Source: Terfezia claveryi
Lineage: Eukaryota; Ascomycota; Pezizomycetes; Pezizales; Pezizaceae
Reading direction: 5' to 3'
DNA length: 21,561 nucleotides
Assembly: GCA_015179025.1 (NCBI GenBank)
Contig: WHUX01000513.1
Coordinates: forward strand, 1 to 21,561
Part shown: in pieces, positions 18,901 through 21,561 of the stretch
Numbering within the stretch: the stretch's first letter is position 1
Layout: each line of letters begins with the position of its first letter
The notes under the pieces: model-generated
Seen by the model: the letters and a program-made list of their open reading frames with translations, nothing else
Database searches by the model: none
Told to the model about the DNA's origin: nothing
Position numbers and translations under genes: made by a program

Positions 18901-19456
18901 TGCCTTCTCTCCGAAGTTACTAATGCCTTGCTTCCGAACTCGCCAATGCCTTGCTTGTGAACTCGCCAATGCCTTGCTTCCATACTCGCCAATGCCTTGC
19001 CTGTGAACTTGCCAATGCCTTGCTTCCGAACTCGCCAATGCCTTGCCTGCGAACTCGCTAATGCCTTGCCTCCGAACTTGCCAATGCTTTGCCTCCGAAC
19101 TCGACAATGCCTTGCCTCCAAAGTCGCCAATGCCTTGCCTGAGAAGTCCCTAATGCCTTGCCTGCGAAGTCGCCAATGCCTTGCCTCTGAAGTCGCCAAT
19201 GCCTTGCCTCCGAAGTCGCCAATGCCTTGCCTCTGAACTCGATAATGCCTTGCCTCCGAAGTCGCCAATGCCTTGCCTCTGAAGTCACCAATGCCTTGCC
19301 TACAAAGTCCCCAATGCCTTGCCTGCGAAGTCGCCAATGCCTTGCCTCCGGAGTCGCCAATGCCTTGCCCCCGAAGTCAATAATGCCTTGCCTCCTAACT
19401 CGCCAATACCTTGCCTCCGAAGTTGCCAATGAACTCGCCAATGCCTTGCCTCCGAT
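18901..19456 (-). repeat. 23-bp minisatellite, right arm, about 24 units
   Basis: The plus strand shows AATGCCTTGCCTCCGAAGTC plus GCC. It is the same unit as 13165-13580, inverted, with about 24 units against 18. Long open frames through it (up to 178 codons) are repeat artefacts. Confidence 0.92.
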
Positions 19457-19884
19457 ATCAACTCTACTATCCCTTCGCTTCGATATACTGCCATGCGCAG
19501 TTTTAGCCATATTTGCGAGAAGCGAAATAAGTCTAGTGCATCTTTAAATTATCTCCACGGGTCTACATCGGGGGCAGGTAGTATGGGCTGGAGTTGACGA
19601 GTCACATGGGGAGGTGGATGGTATGCGTGTTTATATATATAAAGATTTCCAAATACAATTGTCATTTATTATCCTTGTTTGCAGGTGCACCCTTAGTTAT
19701 GTATACGCTTGATAGCACAGGGCTGGCCTGTATTTTAGGGAAGCTAAAGGCCAACCCATTCTAAACACAATAACTAAGGTATGGTTGGGGACCTAGGGAA
19801 CTCGCAATGGGTGGGGTTGAACCTGCCTACCGCAGTGGGTATTCCAGAACCGGGTTCGGCCCATGGGGCATATTTGGCCTGGCC

Positions 19885-20000
19885 AACAGAGGCAGAGAAG
19901 GTGGACGCCTGGCGCCCGGAGGCAAGGAAGTTAGACAGCTAGTGCCCCAAGGCAGGGAAGGTAGGCAGCTGGCCTCCAGAGGCAAGGTAGCGAGTGCCAG
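19885..20000 (-). repeat. 30-bp tandem repeat, right arm, about four units
   Basis: GGCA(G/A)(A/G)GAAG-type cores recur at 19891, 19921, 19951 and 19981, mirroring 12628-12747. Confidence 0.75.
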
Positions 20001-20033
20001 ACGTCCTGACACAGAGGAGCTGAACACCTGGTG

Positions 20034-20223
20034 TCAAGGAAAGCGAGGTGGAGAAGGTTGGTGTCAAGATGCCATATATTTGTTGCTCATATACAGGTTG
20101 CTCTAGGAGGCAACTGGGTGGAAGGGCATGTTCGGGCTGTCTGGGACGCCACATGGGGCAGAGTAAAAAACAGTGGCGTCCAGACGCCTCTACAGGGCGT
20201 TCAGACTCCAAAATTTCTTTCCT
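20034..20223. other. Outer right end of the foldback element
   Basis: About 190 bases here match the left end only weakly. They contain the short palindrome GGCGTCCAGACGCC near 20175. The element edge is placed where copia coding resumes (about 20226). Confidence 0.5.
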
Positions 20224-20225
20224 GA

Positions 20226-21508
20226 TGTATTAAGCACCGAACTACTGCCACCTATTCCCATGAATCTAATAGAATTGTAGAACACTATAACCAAACTCTC
20301 ACAAGTATAGTTCGACCTTTTCTCGATACTGCACCCCCTTATCTTTGGGCTGAAGCCCTTAACTGGACTGCCTATATCAAAAATAGATTGCCTCACTCTG
20401 CACTAAACGGAAAAACCCCGTTCGAGGCTCTCTTCAATATCAAACCAACACTTTCATACCTTCGTCCCTTCTACTCCAAGTATTTCATTCATATTCCTGA
20501 AGAAAAACGACTGGCTGGTTCAAAACTCGAAGCCAGAGCACTTGAAGAAGATCTTGTTGGTTATATGGAATCAAATCATATGTTTCATATCTATATCCCA
20601 TCTCAACGTAAGGTAGATACTTATCGACAAGTCAAGTTTGAACTGTCATCTTCTTATACCTCTGTCGATATTCACTTTCCTCCTCTACTTCCTACTATAG
20701 CTGATACTCTATCAACACTACCTGTACCTCTTCGACCTTCTACTCCAACACCTACTACTACTACTCCTGATACTAGAATTACATTTATTCCTCTACCTCC
20801 TCCTCCATCAAATCTACTAGAGTACGACCAATACTCTAATGAGGACTTTGAGTCAGAGAGAGTTATCGAATCTCTAGTTGCTGGTCCCTCAACTCCTCCA
20901 CAACGTACAAGAGCCACTACACCTGCTGCACCAAAGTCAAATCGTTCCGAAGAGTTCATCGAACCTCCAGAAACTCCTAAGCTCAATTACAAGTCATACC
21001 CTAAACGTTCTAGGAAACAACCTGATCATTATACTGACTCTGGTTGTACTCGACTTATAGTAGAACCTAATAGCTATAAAGAAGCTATGGCCTCCCTTGA
21101 TGCAGATGCATGGCAACGAGCTATGCTTGAGGAACACTAGTCAATTATCGATGCTTATACATGGATGATCCATTATATATCAGAATTACCCTCAGGTTGA
21201 CAACTTGTTGGCTCCAGGTGGGTATTTAAGGTCAAGCATAATGCAGATGGATCCGTTGAATGTCATAAAGCAAGAATCATTACTAAGGGCTATTCTAAAC
21301 AAGAAGGCCTTGATTATGATGAAACATTTGCACCAGTAACACGGTACGACTCCTTATGACTCATTATTGCCCTAGCAAATCACTTCTCTTTAGATATGGA
21401 TCAACTTGACATCAAATCAGCCTTCCTGAATGGTGATCTTATCAAAGAAATCTGGATGTTACCTCCTCCTGGTATCAGTCTAGATGGCAAGATTCTTCGA
21501 CTTAACAA
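20226..21508 (+). pseudogene. Ty1/copia integrase C-terminal half, linker and RT start
   Basis: Coding resumes with KHRTTATYSHESNRIVEH, which holds the integrase catalytic Glu, then WAEALNWTAYIKNRLPHSAL and GKTPFEALF. A Pro/Thr/Ser-rich linker (about 20690-20830) follows, then the copia reverse transcriptase N-terminus: NSYKEAMASLDADAW, GSRWVFKVKHNADG, YDETFAPVTRYDSL, and LDMDQLDIKSAFLNGDL with the first catalytic Asp. The frame is open from about 20226 to 21137. It is then broken by TAG 21138-21140, TGA 21198-21200 and TGA 21357-21359, all explicable by C-to-T change (CAG, CGA). There is no frameshift. It is cut by a second LTR at 21509, before the YVDD box. Confidence 0.9.
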
Positions 21509-21561
21509 TGTTGAGATACAGGTATATGAGATATACACTATATCCAACAGGCAGCGGTTAA
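21509..21561 (-). mobile_element. Second copia-type LTR, inverted, cut by the window end
   Basis: TGTTGAGATACAGGTATATG and the bases after it are the reverse complement of the LTR end at 11740-11791, including CAACAGGCAG. It starts exactly where copia RT coding stops (GKILRLNN), so it is an insertion in minus orientation. Its other end and any target duplication are outside the window. Confidence 0.8.

Larger units (their letters stand above)
18330..20033 (-). repeat. Foldback right inverted arm
   Basis: This is the reverse complement counterpart of 12586-14152, with the same landmarks in mirror order. It is longer chiefly because its 23-bp array has about six more units. The arms differ by many transitions and small gaps, so they are not freshly copied from each other. 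Confidence 0.9.
12436..20223. mobile_element. Foldback-type element with long repeat-filled inverted arms
   Basis: This 7.8-kb insertion lies inside copia integrase: LEEKGI on the left resumes as KHRTTATYSHESNR on the right. Its arms are long inverted copies (about 12586-14152 versus 18330-20033) with the same internal order of minisatellites. The outermost 150-190 bases of each side are only weakly alike (GAAAAGAAAATAG versus AGGAAAGAAATTT when read inward). A candidate target duplication is GGTATATTA (12427-12435) and GATGTATTA (20224-20232), 7 of 9 matching. The exact edge is uncertain because the copia frame would fit a shorter duplication better. No transposase is visible in arms or loop, so it is non-autonomous. 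Foldback and some Mutator-like elements have this architecture; the superfamily is not settled. Confidence 0.75.

Noticed and set aside
18801..19337. 178-codon open frame (minus) with a 23-residue period, and similar frames at 13071-13618 and 19058-19547
   Set aside because: It is wholly inside the 23-bp minisatellite. A 23-bp unit read in triplets gives such periodic frames on both strands, and there is no motif or non-repeat coding sequence.
1..21561. Possible prokaryotic retron, diversity-generating or defence system
   Set aside because: Both reverse transcriptases are clear Ty1/copia and Ty3/gypsy types with LTRs and integrases; no bacterial gene signatures are seen.

Overview
This window looks like repeat-rich eukaryotic DNA, most likely from a filamentous ascomycete fungus. 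The evidence is a Ty1/copia polyprotein and a chromodomain-bearing Ty3/gypsy element of the kinds common in such fungi, long AT-rich minisatellites, and a strong bias to C:G-to-T:A changes at CpG and CpA sites. I see no host cellular gene, tRNA, rRNA, bacterial operon or CRISPR array. Nearly all of the window is explained as one transposon pile-up.

Layer 1 is a decayed Ty1/copia element on the + strand. It runs through the window in three pieces: end of gag plus protease (1-480), GAG-pre-integrase and first half of integrase (11797-12435), and the rest of integrase, a proline-rich linker and the start of reverse transcriptase (about 20226-21508). The pieces keep reading frame internally and are broken by stop codons, not frameshifts. 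Layer 2a is a lone copia-type LTR (481-682 plus 11350-11791, + strand) inserted at the protease/integrase junction with the 5-bp target duplication GGAAT. A second LTR of the same family starts at 21509 in the opposite orientation and runs off the window.

Layer 3 is a 10.66-kb Ty3/gypsy chromovirus on the - strand (683-11344). It sits inside that LTR with target duplication CTATT. In element order it has: 5' LTR (9890-11344), gag (about 9838-7756), protease, reverse transcriptase, RNase H, integrase with a C-terminal chromodomain (to 2389), polypurine tract, and 3' LTR (683-2145). The coding region carries several frameshifts and stops. An extra, inverted LTR of the same family (5480-6941) interrupts it between protease and reverse transcriptase.

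Layer 2b is a 7.8-kb foldback element (about 12436-20223) inserted in the copia integrase. Its two arms, about 1.6 and 1.7 kb, are inverted copies of each other (about 12586-14152 and 18330-20033). Each carries a 23-bp minisatellite, a 30-bp repeat and a roughly 91-bp repeat. No transposase is seen. Its loop (14153-18329) holds two related TIR-bearing segments (14235-16662 and 16785-17849) with repeated ATACCGGTAT palindromes. These lie in a TA-rich 36-bp repeat array, and the larger one carries four further tandem-repeat families. This foldback element and the TIR family in its loop are the least familiar parts of the window.

Nothing here appears to encode an intact protein. Coordinates of broken genes are approximate at frameshifts, and all comparisons were made by eye.
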